This document shows positions 39,396 through 48,150 of a stretch of DNA of 64,000 nucleotides, one piece after another (the first letter of the stretch is position 1; each line of letters begins with the position of its first letter). The notes under the pieces are model-generated. The model did not search any database, was not told the origin of the DNA, and worked only from the letters and a program-made list of their open reading frames with translations. The DNA is from Wujia chipingensis (GTDB lineage: Bacteria > Bacillota > Clostridia > Lachnospirales > Lachnospiraceae), in NCBI RefSeq assembly GCF_014337155.1, contig NZ_CP060632.1, positions 2,878,918 through 2,942,917 of the forward strand, read 5' to 3'. The translations under genes and the position numbers were made by a program.

Positions 39396-40637
39396 CTACA
39401 CCTCACGGTGATCGATCACACGCTTCGCCTTCTTCTCTGTTCGCGGCAATGTTCCAACCGGCACAACATTGATCTTCGGTGTAACACTCATCTTCGACTT
39501 GAACAGATTCTTGATCGTCTGACCTGTCTGCTCGAAGTCCACACGACCTTCCGCCTCAACCGTTACCATGATGATGTCACGGTTATGCGCTTCATCATGT
39601 GCGATGTTAATGTTGTACTCGCTCGATACACCATCGACCATGCCGAGGATTTCTTCTACCTGACTTGGGAACATATTGACACCATGTACCTTGAACATAT
39701 CATCACTACGTCCCTTAATTATATCAAGACGCGGATATTTGTTACCACATGCACATTCACCCGGAATAATTCTGGAGATATCATGTGTCCGGAATCGCAG
39801 AAGCGGTGCGCCTTCCTTGACAAGTGTTGTTATAACAATCTCTCCTTCTTCTCCGTCCGGTACCGGCTGAAGTGTCTTCGGATCAACAATCTCAATATAT
39901 ACATAATCATCCCAATAATGCATACCCGAATTTTCATCACAGCTGATTCCGATGCCCGGTCCGTAAATCTCCGTCAGACCATAGATATCATAAAGAGAAA
40001 CTCCAAGCTCCCTTTTAATGTATTCCCGCATCTTCTCACTCCAGCGCTCGGAACCAAAAATACCTTTCTTCAGATACAGCTGATCGCGGATTCCTCTTTT
40101 ATTGATTTCCTCTGCCAGAAGCAATGCATACGAAGATGTCGCAGTAAGGACGGTCGATTTCAGATCCATCATCATCTGAATCTGCTTATCTGTATTACCC
40201 GGTCCCATCGGAATTGCCATTGCGCCAAGCTTCTCACAGCCTGCCTGGAATCCGATTCCCGCCGTCCACAGACCATAGCCGGCTGTAATCTGAATATGGT
40301 CTTTGTTTGTGATTCCTGCTGTTTCATAGCAGCGTGCAAACATAATCGCCCAGTCATCCACATCCTTTGCTGTATAAGGAATGATGACCGGCTTACCTGT
40401 CGTACCGGACGAAGAATGGATTCGTACCACCTCCTCATCCGGTACCGCCTGGATTCCAAGCGGATAAGCATTTCGAAGATCCGCCTTGCTGGAGAACGGA
40501 AGCTGCTCAAACTCCTCCTGACTTGAAACTCCTGTAATTCCTGCTTCTTTATAAATTCTGCCATAATAACTGTCTGTCTGAATCAGACGCTTAATCTGTG
40601 CGTCTACCTGCGACAACTGTAAGTCTGTTAATTTCAT
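39396..40637 (-). CDS. Phenylacetate-CoA ligase family (PaaK-like) enzyme
   Basis: 413 residues from ATG 40635-40637, with GGAGGAGG about 9 bases upstream. AMP-binding motif is IHSSSGTTGKPVIIPYT; later motifs YGLTEIYGPG and the C-terminal domain DDMFKVHGVNMFPSQVEE are those of PaaK enzymes. It activates aryl acetates to CoA esters with ATP. It lies downstream of iorB and iorA, which make aryl-CoA from aromatic 2-oxo acids; together they can turn aryl-CoA into acid plus ATP during aromatic amino acid fermentation (or the reverse). Confidence 0.92.
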   Translation of the reverse strand: MKLTDLQLSQVDAQIKRLIQTDSYYGRIYKEAGITGVSSQEEFEQLPFSSKADLRNAYPLGIQAVPDEEVVRIHSSSGTTGKPVIIPYTAKDVDDWAIMFARCYETAGITNKDHIQITAGYGLWTAGIGFQAGCEKLGAMAIPMGPGNTDKQIQMMMDLKSTVLTATSSYALLLAEEINKRGIRDQLYLKKGIFGSERWSEKMREYIKRELGVSLYDIYGLTEIYGPGIGISCDENSGMHYWDDYVYIEIVDPKTLQPVPDGEEGEIVITTLVKEGAPLLRFRTHDISRIIPGECACGNKYPRLDIIKGRSDDMFKVHGVNMFPSQVEEILGMVDGVSSEYNINIAHDEAHNRDIIMVTVEAEGRVDFEQTGQTIKNLFKSKMSVTPKINVVPVGTLPRTEKKAKRVIDHREV

Positions 40638-40697
40638 AGTTGGTTCCTCCTCCAAATACGATTTATATTATCGACTGATGATACGTTATTTTCTCTA

Positions 40698-41288
40698 TCA
40701 CAACGTTTTTCCGCTTCCCACTTCAACACCTGCGTAAAATGCCGCTTTGTTTATCTCTACATATTTTGACGGCACGCGTCTTTCAAGCTCTGCAAGCACG
40801 GTTTCCTTGCTGATTCCAAGTCGTCCGCTTCCAACTGCCACGCCTAAGATAGCAATGTTGAAATATCGCGACGAGCCAAACGGTGCACAGATTTTTTCTG
40901 CATCGATTACGATACAGCTGCATTTCTTCTGCAGATACGCAATCATCTCTGTGCCGTCGTACCCGGTATCCTGCAAAGATTCTGTCACCGGTTTTACCGG
41001 TACACGATTCACGATCACGATTCCATCCTTTTTCAGATACCCTAAGTTCCGCACAGCCTCCGCCGGCTCAAACGCCAGAATCATATCTGCTGCACCCTGT
41101 GGGATCAGCGGTGCATATGCCTCCCCGATACGCACATGGCTCGTCACCGAACCACCCCGCTGTGCCATGCCGATCGTCTCTGCCGAATGAACTGTCGAAC
41201 CTTCATCCATCGCAGATGCCGCAATAATTTTGGATGCCAGCACAGTTCCCTGCCCGCCGACACCACAGATCAATATATCTTTCTTCAT
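40698..41288 (-). CDS. iorB: Indolepyruvate:ferredoxin oxidoreductase, beta subunit
   Basis: 196 residues. DILICGVGGQGTVLASKII at the N-terminus and GMAQRGGSVTSHVRIG in the middle are the gamma/beta-type signature of 2-oxoacid:ferredoxin oxidoreductases. The start is ATG 41286-41288, overlapping the iorA stop as ATGA with GGAGG in front; longer starts are inside iorA. With IorA it oxidatively decarboxylates aryl pyruvates to aryl-acyl-CoA, reducing ferredoxin. Confidence 0.93.
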   Translation of the reverse strand: MKKDILICGVGGQGTVLASKIIAASAMDEGSTVHSAETIGMAQRGGSVTSHVRIGEAYAPLIPQGAADMILAFEPAEAVRNLGYLKKDGIVIVNRVPVKPVTESLQDTGYDGTEMIAYLQKKCSCIVIDAEKICAPFGSSRYFNIAILGVAVGSGRLGISKETVLAELERRVPSKYVEINKAAFYAGVEVGSGKTL

Positions 41289-43096
41289 GATGTGGCACCT
41301 CCTTTTTGAGTATCGCCCCCAATGGCGTGAACCGGGCAGATCTGGCTGCACAAGCCACAGCCGGTACATAAGTTTTCATCGATCGTCACATTTCCATCTA
41401 CGGTAATAAGTGCTGGGCAGCCAATCTCGCGGATGCATTTCTTGCAGTTGATGCACTGCTCCGAGATCCTGCATTTGCCGTCTGGCTTGGAGATTGCAAT
41501 ACACGGCGATTTGAAGATGATTGCTTTCACGCCCGGAAGCTTGGCACATTCCTGCACAGCAGCCACCGACGCATCAAGGTCTAATGGATTAACCGTCACG
41601 ATCATATGTACTCCGATTCCTTCCAACACCTTCGCAATATCTACCTTGTCCACAAACTGTCCCATCATATTCCGTCCAATTCCCGGATGCGGCTGATGAC
41701 CGGTCATCGCCGTTGTCGAATTATCCAGCACACAGAGAATCATATCTGCGTTATTGTACACCGCATTTACCACTCCAGTCATACCGGAAGCAAAGAAGGT
41801 CGAATCACCCACGAATCCAAAGCATGTACCCTCTCCATCAATCCAGTGGAAGCCCTGCGCCATCGTGATTCCGGCGCCCATGCAAAGACACGTATCAACC
41901 ATATCAAGCGGCATCGCATTTCCGAGTGTATAACATCCGATATCTCCACAGAAATACGCTTTCTTTCCTTTCATCGCCTGCTTTACTGCATAGAACGATG
42001 CGCGATGCGGACATCCCGCGCACAATACCGGTGGACGCATCGGAAGCGCCGGTGCGTCGTTGCCATCCAACCCGCGCGCGAACTTCTCCGTGCCAAGGAA
42101 CTCGCTCAGAATATCTGCAACCAGATTCGAACTGTTCTCGCCACTTGCCGGCACCTTTCCGTCTAATTTTCCTGACACTTTGATGGCAAGCGCGTGCTTC
42201 CCGACAAGCTTCAGAATCTGTTCTTCAATATATGGACTTAACTCCTCCACACAGAGCAGTTCCTCCACGCCCTCGAGTGCCTGTAACAGAAAATCCTCCG
42301 GCAGAGGGTACGCAGTCGCAAGCTTGATGAGCTTGATATCGGTGTGGTCTTTCAGATATTCCTTCGCATAGGCATAGCTGATTCCTGACGTAATTACTGC
42401 CTTCTTGGAATTTCCGCCTTCCACACAATTCCATTTATATGTAGAAAAATCTTTTCCGATTTCAACATTCCGCTGCTCGATCATTGCATGATTCATGTAG
42501 GATAACCGCGGGAAGATGACCCATTTCTTGGAATCTTTCACGAAACCATCATATGCTTTTGGTCCATTGTTAACCGGATTCTCAATCGACGCATACGCAT
42601 GGCAGACACGTGTCGTCGGACGGAACAGAACCGGTGTCTTATATTTCTCCGAATACGCAAATGCATCCTGTATCATCTCATATGCTTCTTCCGGGGAAGA
42701 TGGATCAAACACCGGAATCCGTGCGAAGTCCGCGAACCGCCTTGTATCCTGCTCGGTCTGGGAGGAAATCGGACCCGGATCGTCCGCCGATACAACAACC
42801 ATGCCGCCCTTTACACCCACATACGCAAGCGACATCAGCGGATCGGCTGCCACATTCAAGCCCACCTGCTTCATCGTCACCATCGTCCGTGCGCCACCAT
42901 ATGCCGCACTCGCAGCAACCTCCATCGCTGCTTTCTCATTCACTGACCATTCCAAATGCACCCCATCGTGTGGGTACTTGGATATCGTTTCCACAATTTC
43001 AGAAGATGGAGTTCCCGGATACCCGGACACAAGATTGACGCCTGCTGCCAATGCGCCGAGCGCGATCGCTCCATTTCCCATTACATATTCCTGCAT
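41285..43096 (-). CDS. iorA: Indolepyruvate:ferredoxin oxidoreductase, alpha subunit
   Basis: 603 residues. N-terminal pyrimidine-type domain (GNGAIALGALAAGVNLVSGY, PGTPSSEI), TPP-binding domain with CPHRASFYAVKQ, GDIGCYTLG and GDSTFFASGMTGVVNAVYNN, and two C-terminal 4Fe-4S sites CINCKKCIREIGCP and CTGCGLCSQICP. Cytoplasmic, partner of IorB in fermentation of Trp, Phe and Tyr. First gene of the operon; upstream -10 TATAAT near 43119-43126 with a poor -35, suggesting activation by a regulator. Confidence 0.96.
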   Translation of the reverse strand: MQEYVMGNGAIALGALAAGVNLVSGYPGTPSSEIVETISKYPHDGVHLEWSVNEKAAMEVAASAAYGGARTMVTMKQVGLNVAADPLMSLAYVGVKGGMVVVSADDPGPISSQTEQDTRRFADFARIPVFDPSSPEEAYEMIQDAFAYSEKYKTPVLFRPTTRVCHAYASIENPVNNGPKAYDGFVKDSKKWVIFPRLSYMNHAMIEQRNVEIGKDFSTYKWNCVEGGNSKKAVITSGISYAYAKEYLKDHTDIKLIKLATAYPLPEDFLLQALEGVEELLCVEELSPYIEEQILKLVGKHALAIKVSGKLDGKVPASGENSSNLVADILSEFLGTEKFARGLDGNDAPALPMRPPVLCAGCPHRASFYAVKQAMKGKKAYFCGDIGCYTLGNAMPLDMVDTCLCMGAGITMAQGFHWIDGEGTCFGFVGDSTFFASGMTGVVNAVYNNADMILCVLDNSTTAMTGHQPHPGIGRNMMGQFVDKVDIAKVLEGIGVHMIVTVNPLDLDASVAAVQECAKLPGVKAIIFKSPCIAISKPDGKCRISEQCINCKKCIREIGCPALITVDGNVTIDENLCTGCGLCSQICPVHAIGGDTQKGGATS

Positions 43097-43185
43097 GTAA
43101 CTGTCGTCCTTTCTCTAACAAATATGTATATTATAGCAAATTCTACGTGATACGACTACTTTTGATTTTTTTGTTTATCATCAGA

Positions 43186-43217
43186 AAAAGCACAGTTCAA
43201 AAGCAAACTGTGCTTTT
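43186..43217. terminator. Terminator between iorA and the surface protein gene
   Basis: Perfect 12-pair stem AAAAGCACAGTT / AACTGTGCTTTT, T-rich on the minus strand; it ends the surface-protein transcript 19 bases after its stop. Confidence 0.85.
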
Positions 43218-43236
43218 CTCATAAATATAGACAGAA

Positions 43237-45018
43237 TTACCGCTTCTTTCCCGCATAGAGACAGCCCATTCCCGATACCAGCATCAACACGCAAAGTACA
43301 GGCAGATTCATATCATCCCCTGTTTTAGGCGAAGCTGTTACAGCATCTTTTGTTGCTTCTGTCGTACCACTTGTCGTAGCTTCGGTCGTATCCTTTGTTG
43401 TAGTTTTGGATGGATCTTCGGTTGTGCTCTCCGTTGTCGTTTCCTTTGTCGAATCCTCCGTCGTTGTCTCACTCTTCTTATATGCGACCGCATAGTTGGA
43501 AAATCCCTTTGTCTGGAACATCACAGTCTTAGTTGCAGAATCAAAGGACGCAGGAATAACCTCATAGGTTCCATCCGAATTCTCATGAATGACAATCAGA
43601 TCATTGCCTTCAACCTCCAGATCCGCGCCCAACTGAAGGGATACCTTTGCCGGATTCTTCAAAGCTGCTATATCATTTACCCACAGATCTGCTGCAGAAT
43701 TCTTGTACAGGATCTGTGCCAGTTTAATATCAAAATACCCGACGATCTGATAATCCCCGGCCGCCTTTTCAAAGGCTTCCTGCTGTTGCTGTGTGAGAAC
43801 CGCATCCTTAATCGTCAGTCTGCTGTTTCCTGAAGTGATCTCATTTTCTGCTAACTGAATCAATGCATTTTTCACTTTATCTGTTTTCAGCTCTGTCTGA
43901 TCCTCTTTCTTTGTAAATATGCCACAGATATGAACATTTGCATCCGGCATCGTGTATGTATATGTAGATGTATCCGCAGAAGGTGTCAAAGACTGCCCAT
44001 TGATGGTGATAGAATCAAGCTGGTACCCATATTCTGGTGCTACACGAAGTGTTATTTCTGACCCCGGCACAATACTTCCATACCCATGACTGGCGCTCTG
44101 ATCAATATCCTTTAATTCAACCGGCGTTCCATCTGCATCTTTGATCCCAATAATCGCAATACTTCCATGCTTTAATAATTCATTCTCTTTCAGGCTTGTA
44201 TTATTGGCATTATCACTCTCCCATACGATAACTCGTTTCATAACCGTCAGTCTCTTTGTAACCTCGATCTTATATGCACTTGCAGGTGCTACTGTGAATT
44301 CCACCCTGTCCTCTGTGCCTTCCGGAAGGTTAATTGGCTTTCCATTTACCGTAACAGTTCCGATATTTCCATCTCCAAACGCCAGCTGAATCTGGATCAG
44401 ATTATAGATTTCACCAGAGGCATATCCCTTTCCAGTCCCTTGTATCTCCTTACTCTCTTTTCCAATTCTCTCTCCATTTAGAGAAATCTCCATTCCTACT
44501 CCATCACAGCTTGCCGTAATCTGAATATCATCTGGATAAGCCGGCTTCGGTGGCGCAGGTTCGTATTCTACTTTGATATTCAGGTTGCCGCTAAATTCGT
44601 TTGGATCCAGCTTGATATACGAATTACTGTCAATATTATACGATGTCTCATTGATATATACCCGAATATCCGAACTTGAAATACTCGGCATACCCGGCAG
44701 TTCCTCTATGGATGATGCTTCTAAAGAAATACCAACCTTCAAATAATACTCGTTCTCGAGCAGATCGACCTGCATGCCATTCCCACTGATTGAACAATCC
44801 TTATAACCATCCCATGCGTCTTTCGTACATAATGTTATTTTTGCTTTACAGCCCTCAACAACATCAACGACGGCCTTTCCTCCGTCAACGGATGCCCCTA
44901 TAAAATTCAATGTCACCGTGTTTGTTTCTGCTGCATGAACCGGCGTGCTGACCAATAACAGCAGGAGCATACTGATACACAACCATACACTTAGAAAAAT
45001 CCCTGTTTTTTTCCTCAT
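43237..45018 (-). CDS. Secreted surface protein with sortase-type C-terminus (PKTGDD)
   Basis: 593 residues. Signal peptide: MRKK followed by a hydrophobic core and cleavage near VHAAETN (about 30). The body is beta-rich, with repeated strands of the type ITINGQSLTPSADTSTYTY and VTVNGKPINLPEG (two related blocks near 190-255 and 330-370). A Thr/Glu/Ser-rich stalk (about 515-565) precedes SPKTGDD, a hydrophobic helix and GKKR, the layout of sortase substrates with an xPKTG motif. Anchored to the cell wall; binding partner unknown. Confidence 0.85.
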   Translation of the reverse strand: MRKKTGIFLSVWLCISMLLLLLVSTPVHAAETNTVTLNFIGASVDGGKAVVDVVEGCKAKITLCTKDAWDGYKDCSISGNGMQVDLLENEYYLKVGISLEASSIEELPGMPSISSSDIRVYINETSYNIDSNSYIKLDPNEFSGNLNIKVEYEPAPPKPAYPDDIQITASCDGVGMEISLNGERIGKESKEIQGTGKGYASGEIYNLIQIQLAFGDGNIGTVTVNGKPINLPEGTEDRVEFTVAPASAYKIEVTKRLTVMKRVIVWESDNANNTSLKENELLKHGSIAIIGIKDADGTPVELKDIDQSASHGYGSIVPGSEITLRVAPEYGYQLDSITINGQSLTPSADTSTYTYTMPDANVHICGIFTKKEDQTELKTDKVKNALIQLAENEITSGNSRLTIKDAVLTQQQQEAFEKAAGDYQIVGYFDIKLAQILYKNSAADLWVNDIAALKNPAKVSLQLGADLEVEGNDLIVIHENSDGTYEVIPASFDSATKTVMFQTKGFSNYAVAYKKSETTTEDSTKETTTESTTEDPSKTTTKDTTEATTSGTTEATKDAVTASPKTGDDMNLPVLCVLMLVSGMGCLYAGKKR

Positions 45019-45089
45019 AACGTTGTCCTCCCTCTCTGCTTCCCTCCCCGGGAAGTTATTTTTGACATTTTATCATAAAGCACTTGACA

Positions 45090-45851
45090 TCACAACAAGG
45101 TTTTCTTAAAAAATGCGTCGTCTGGTTTGTATCCGGTCTTTGCCAGCCACACCGCAAATGGCGCGATCAGCATCGCATAGATGTGCTCGCAATATTCAAT
45201 TCTTGACTCGTCATCGAAACCACCACCAATCTCGATCTCATCGATGTCACTGATTTCGTAGCCGATTGTTCCCTTCCATGCGCACGTCTCCAGAATCCTC
45301 CGGCTTTCGGCATCCGCATCCCCCAGACAGGCAATCAGATCTTTCGGTCTCAGGTTCAGATAGGCATCCTGCATCGCAACCTTTTTGCGTAACTGCGCAG
45401 GAAAGCTATCCTCGCACTGCTGTATACTTTCTATTTTCATGTCAATTTTCTCCTTTGTGAAAAATGGATACCGGCGGTGGTTATCCACGACATCTGACAA
45501 CAGCCAGACTGCCTCCCGCGCCTTATCCTGCAATGCCGCATCCCCGGAATTCCGATACGCAACGATCAGATAAATCAAATCCTTCCACGTATCGTCAAGG
45601 CAGGACTCCGGTAATTCTAACACATCCAGCACCCGCTCCATCATGCAAGACCGCGGTTCCATGCCAAAGTGCTGCAGCTCTCTGTCATAAAACAGATAAA
45701 GCCGCGTATCCACGATCCACGCGATGATTGCATCCATTACCTCCGGGCTGATTGATGCATCCTTCTGCGTGCTCGCAGCCATCTTATTCCATGGCAGTTT
45801 CCCTGCGATTTCCCTTACATGTTCTCTTATAAATGTTAAAAATTTTTCCAT
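45090..45851 (-). CDS. Uncharacterised helical cytoplasmic protein
   Basis: 253 residues from ATG 45849-45851 (AAAGGGG upstream). No signal peptide or membrane helix. Segments WIVDTRLYLFYDRELQHFGM, WKDLIYLIVAYRNSGD and EIGGGFDDESRIEYCEHIYA suggest a helical domain. I do not recognise the family. It stands alone between the surface protein and the ChW gene. Confidence 0.65.
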   Translation of the reverse strand: MEKFLTFIREHVREIAGKLPWNKMAASTQKDASISPEVMDAIIAWIVDTRLYLFYDRELQHFGMEPRSCMMERVLDVLELPESCLDDTWKDLIYLIVAYRNSGDAALQDKAREAVWLLSDVVDNHRRYPFFTKEKIDMKIESIQQCEDSFPAQLRKKVAMQDAYLNLRPKDLIACLGDADAESRRILETCAWKGTIGYEISDIDEIEIGGGFDDESRIEYCEHIYAMLIAPFAVWLAKTGYKPDDAFFKKTLL

Positions 45852-45901
45852 GAAAAAACACCCCTTTCCAAACAAGTTAACAGTATCTGCCTACAATAAC
45901 A

Positions 45902-45970
45902 TTCGTATATGCTCGTTTAAAAATGGATGTTCGTTTTTCTCGTTGTATTTGTATTCGTGATTCTCGTTAA
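45902..45970. repeat. Three TTCGT-N4/5-CTCGT words downstream of the ChW gene
   Basis: TTCGTATATGCTCGTTT (45902), TTCGTTTTTCTCGTT (45930) and TTCGTGATTCTCGTT (45954) repeat at about 24-28 base steps. Two matching words lie on the other side of the gene (47446-47484). Confidence 0.55.
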
Positions 45971-46012
45971 TAGACGCCCCAGCCTCTTCGGCTTCGAGAC
46001 TGGGGGTTTTGA
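45970..46012 (-). terminator. Terminator of the ChW protein gene
   Basis: CCCCAGCC / GACTGGGG arms (plus 45975-46005) around a GAAG/CTTC inner loop; on the plus side TTTTGATTTTTG precedes the gene end. The minus strand lacks a clean T-run, so strength is uncertain. Confidence 0.5.
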
Positions 46013-46025
46013 TTTTTGTTTGTGG

Positions 46026-47360
46026 TTACTGCTTTCTAAGGCCGCAGTACCCGCATTCCTGATGGGTGATGGCTTCGGTACGTTTGGTACCGATCTGTAC
46101 TTTTTTTGTTCCTGCATAATAGGAACCCCACAAAATGGTAAACGCACATCTTCCCTGTGGGTCTGGATCTGGGCAATCTGGGAAACATCTGACACAATGT
46201 TGTGCACACCATCTCTGCTTTGCACCTGAATCTCCCAATTCGTCGCAAATAGTTCCATCTGGCCATGTACTATGATTTTCATACACATCCTGCTCCTCAT
46301 AAATCGGTGTTTCATGCGCTGGCTCATCTACAACCGTTTTCCACTTACAATCATGCGGAGTAATATACGGAAAAGCCGCTTTGCTCTTGATTCCATTTAG
46401 ATCCGTTAAAACACCGTCGTCTTTTTTCACAAGTACGATCTGAATTGCCTCCAACCGCTTGCCAAGACCGCTCGTACCTGCCGGATCTCCATTCCACGCC
46501 CACGAAAGCCATCCGTAGGTCTGTGCATGCACACGATAACAGATATTGTAATGGTTTGCGATTTCTCCTTTGAGACGGATTCGGATTGCTTCCAGTCGTT
46601 TTGCCTGCCCGGAAGTGCCGCTCATCATACCATTTGACACCTCATTCATCCAGCCATAGCTCTGTACGTGGGTAGAATATTCGATGCTTCCGCTATATTC
46701 ATTTCCGGTCAAAGCGATCTCGATGCCTTCCAATCGTTTTCCTTCGCCCGTTGTGCCGCTAACCTGTCCCATCGTTTTGTACGATGTCTCCCAGCCATAC
46801 GTCTGACGATGTACGCGGTACACCAGTCCCATTGTCTCAGACTTCGGAACCAGCTGTACTTCCAGACTTTCGAGTCTCTTCGCCTCGCCCTCAGTTCCGG
46901 CGAGCGCACCATCATACTGCCAGCCCTGACTCCAGCCATACGTCTGGATATGCACCCGATAGCGAATCGAATAATGCTCCGCAATCTCCCCTGTCAGACG
47001 AATCTGGATTCCCTCCAGCCGCTTCGCTTCTCCTTTGGTGCCCGCAAACTGGTTGTTCTTCACCCAGTTTGTCCAACCATATGTCTGACGATGAACCCGG
47101 TATTCAATCGAGCCATCATACCCGGTCTGATTGTTGAACCTGATCTTGATCCGCTCCAACCGTTTCGCCTGTCCGGTCGTGCCAAGTATCAGCGTGTTGT
47201 TCCTGTAAACGCCCGCTCTGTCGCCGTATGTCTGCACATGCGCCTCTCCCTCGAAAGAATACGACGCTGCAAGCGTATCCATCTGCGTCACAGATGCCAT
47301 ACCCAGTACAATCACCATTGCAACTGCAATCGCAATCATCTTTTGTGCCATTTTTCTCAT
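46026..47360 (-). CDS. Secreted ChW-repeat protein with C-terminal Cys/His module
   Basis: 444 residues. Signal peptide with MRKMAQKMIAIAVAMVIVLG and cleavage near LAAS. Six ChW (clostridial hydrophobic, conserved Trp) repeats of about 48 residues follow, five with YRVHxQTYGW and all with GxxGxxKRLExIxIxL. The last about 110 residues hold a Cys/His module starting HDCKWK, with WCAQHCVRCFPDCPDP and ending CGYCGLRK, which resembles the ends of the proteins at 14.6 and 54.3 kb. ChW repeats occur in secreted clostridial proteins and are thought to bind surfaces or substrates. No sortase motif, so it may attach through the repeats. Confidence 0.9.
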   Translation of the reverse strand: MRKMAQKMIAIAVAMVIVLGMASVTQMDTLAASYSFEGEAHVQTYGDRAGVYRNNTLILGTTGQAKRLERIKIRFNNQTGYDGSIEYRVHRQTYGWTNWVKNNQFAGTKGEAKRLEGIQIRLTGEIAEHYSIRYRVHIQTYGWSQGWQYDGALAGTEGEAKRLESLEVQLVPKSETMGLVYRVHRQTYGWETSYKTMGQVSGTTGEGKRLEGIEIALTGNEYSGSIEYSTHVQSYGWMNEVSNGMMSGTSGQAKRLEAIRIRLKGEIANHYNICYRVHAQTYGWLSWAWNGDPAGTSGLGKRLEAIQIVLVKKDDGVLTDLNGIKSKAAFPYITPHDCKWKTVVDEPAHETPIYEEQDVYENHSTWPDGTICDELGDSGAKQRWCAQHCVRCFPDCPDPDPQGRCAFTILWGSYYAGTKKVQIGTKRTEAITHQECGYCGLRKQ

Positions 47361-47445
47361 AATTCATCCTCCTCTGCTATACCGCACATCATCCGACTAT
47401 GTGGGTACACCCTCGTCTCTGGTTTCATTGTACTTCAATGGGAAA

Positions 47446-47484
47446 TTCGTATTTCTCGATCACTTGAATTCGTATTACTCGTTT
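47446..47484. repeat. Two TTCGT-ATTN-CTCG words upstream of the ChW gene
   Basis: TTCGTATTTCTCGAT (47446) and TTCGTATTACTCGTT (47469) are direct repeats 23 bases apart, about 90 bases before the ChW start codon. With the downstream set they frame the gene. They could be sites for a regulator or ends of a small inserted cassette. The remaining part of 47361-47711 has a CATTG-AAGTA-CAATG dyad (47427-47441) and no other clear feature. Confidence 0.5.
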
Positions 47485-47711
47485 AATTAGAAATTGGTAA
47501 ACTCTCGAAATGGTGGCTCGAACCACCTGTAGTTGGTAGAGTACCGCATTCTAAATTGTTTGTCAAGAGGGAACTACCAATTCTTTTCTTCCCCATTTCT
47601 TTGCCCATTATAGCATAAGCGATTCTTTGTTGCAATATATTCTGTATTGCATCTTGCAATGCATACTTCATCTGTTATTTGCAATAATATAACTTAAACG
47701 GAGGTGTAATT

Positions 47712-47921
47712 ATGGCATTTCAATTAAAACCAAATAAAAAAGAATCGGAAAACAAAACGATTCGTTTTCCAATTCCTTTAATTCACAAAATAGAAGCAGC
47801 GATTCAAAATCAGGATGTCACCTTCTCCAGCTTTGTCATCCAAGCTTGCGAATACGCGCTGCACGACCTGCAAAGACCCGATCACTCCAATGCAGAGCCA
47901 GAGAAACAGGATGGGGAGTAA
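47712..47921 (+). CDS. Small ribbon-helix-helix-like protein
   Basis: 69 residues: KTIRFPIPLIHKIEAAIQNQ followed by DVTFSSFVIQACEYAL gives beta-strand, helix, helix, as in Arc/CopG-type DNA-binding proteins. GGAGGTG precedes the ATG at good distance. No toxin-like partner is adjacent. Probably a plasmid- or phage-derived regulator. Confidence 0.7.
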   Translation: MAFQLKPNKKESENKTIRFPIPLIHKIEAAIQNQDVTFSSFVIQACEYALHDLQRPDHSNAEPEKQDGE

Positions 47922-47934
47922 AGTATAAAAAAGC

Positions 47935-47960
47935 GCAGTTCCTAATGAAACTGCGCTTAA
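47935..47960. terminator. Hairpin after the ribbon-helix-helix gene
   Basis: AAGCGCAGTT / AACTGCGCTT stem, 14 bases after the stop codon. The T-run is better on the minus strand. Confidence 0.55.
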
Positions 47961-48007
47961 TCTCAAAAATGTATTTATAAAATCGGATGGGCTGCGTATC
48001 CATCATA

Positions 48008-48150
48008 TCAGAACATCTGCCAGATCAGGTTGCCGGATGGATCAAGAGCCTCAATCCGATAGGTATGGGCTTTTAGGTCTGCAGACAGACGGGCAAGATA
48101 ACCGTCCTTTTTCCAGGTGATATAAATGCCGGAAATTCTTTCCGGAATTT
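48008..48150 (-). pseudogene. C-terminal remnant of a lost gene under the AraC start
   Basis: The minus strand reads VEIPERISGIYITWKKDGYL, ARLSADLKAHTYRIEALDPS and GNLIWQMF, then TGA at 48008-48010. It is a beta-rich C-terminus as in carbohydrate-active or signalling proteins. A stop codon near 48153 ends the frame, so the rest of that gene has been replaced by the AraC gene. Confidence 0.45.

Noticed and set aside
45917..46327. 136-codon minus-strand frame overlapping the end of the ChW gene
   Set aside because: Alternative frame of the Cys-rich end of the real protein; no start signal, no family pattern.
47510..47590. tRNA-like words (TAG..TTGGTAGAG, GTTCGA) upstream of the ribbon-helix-helix gene
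   Set aside because: D-stem and T-stem do not pair correctly, loop sizes are wrong and no acceptor stem can be formed.
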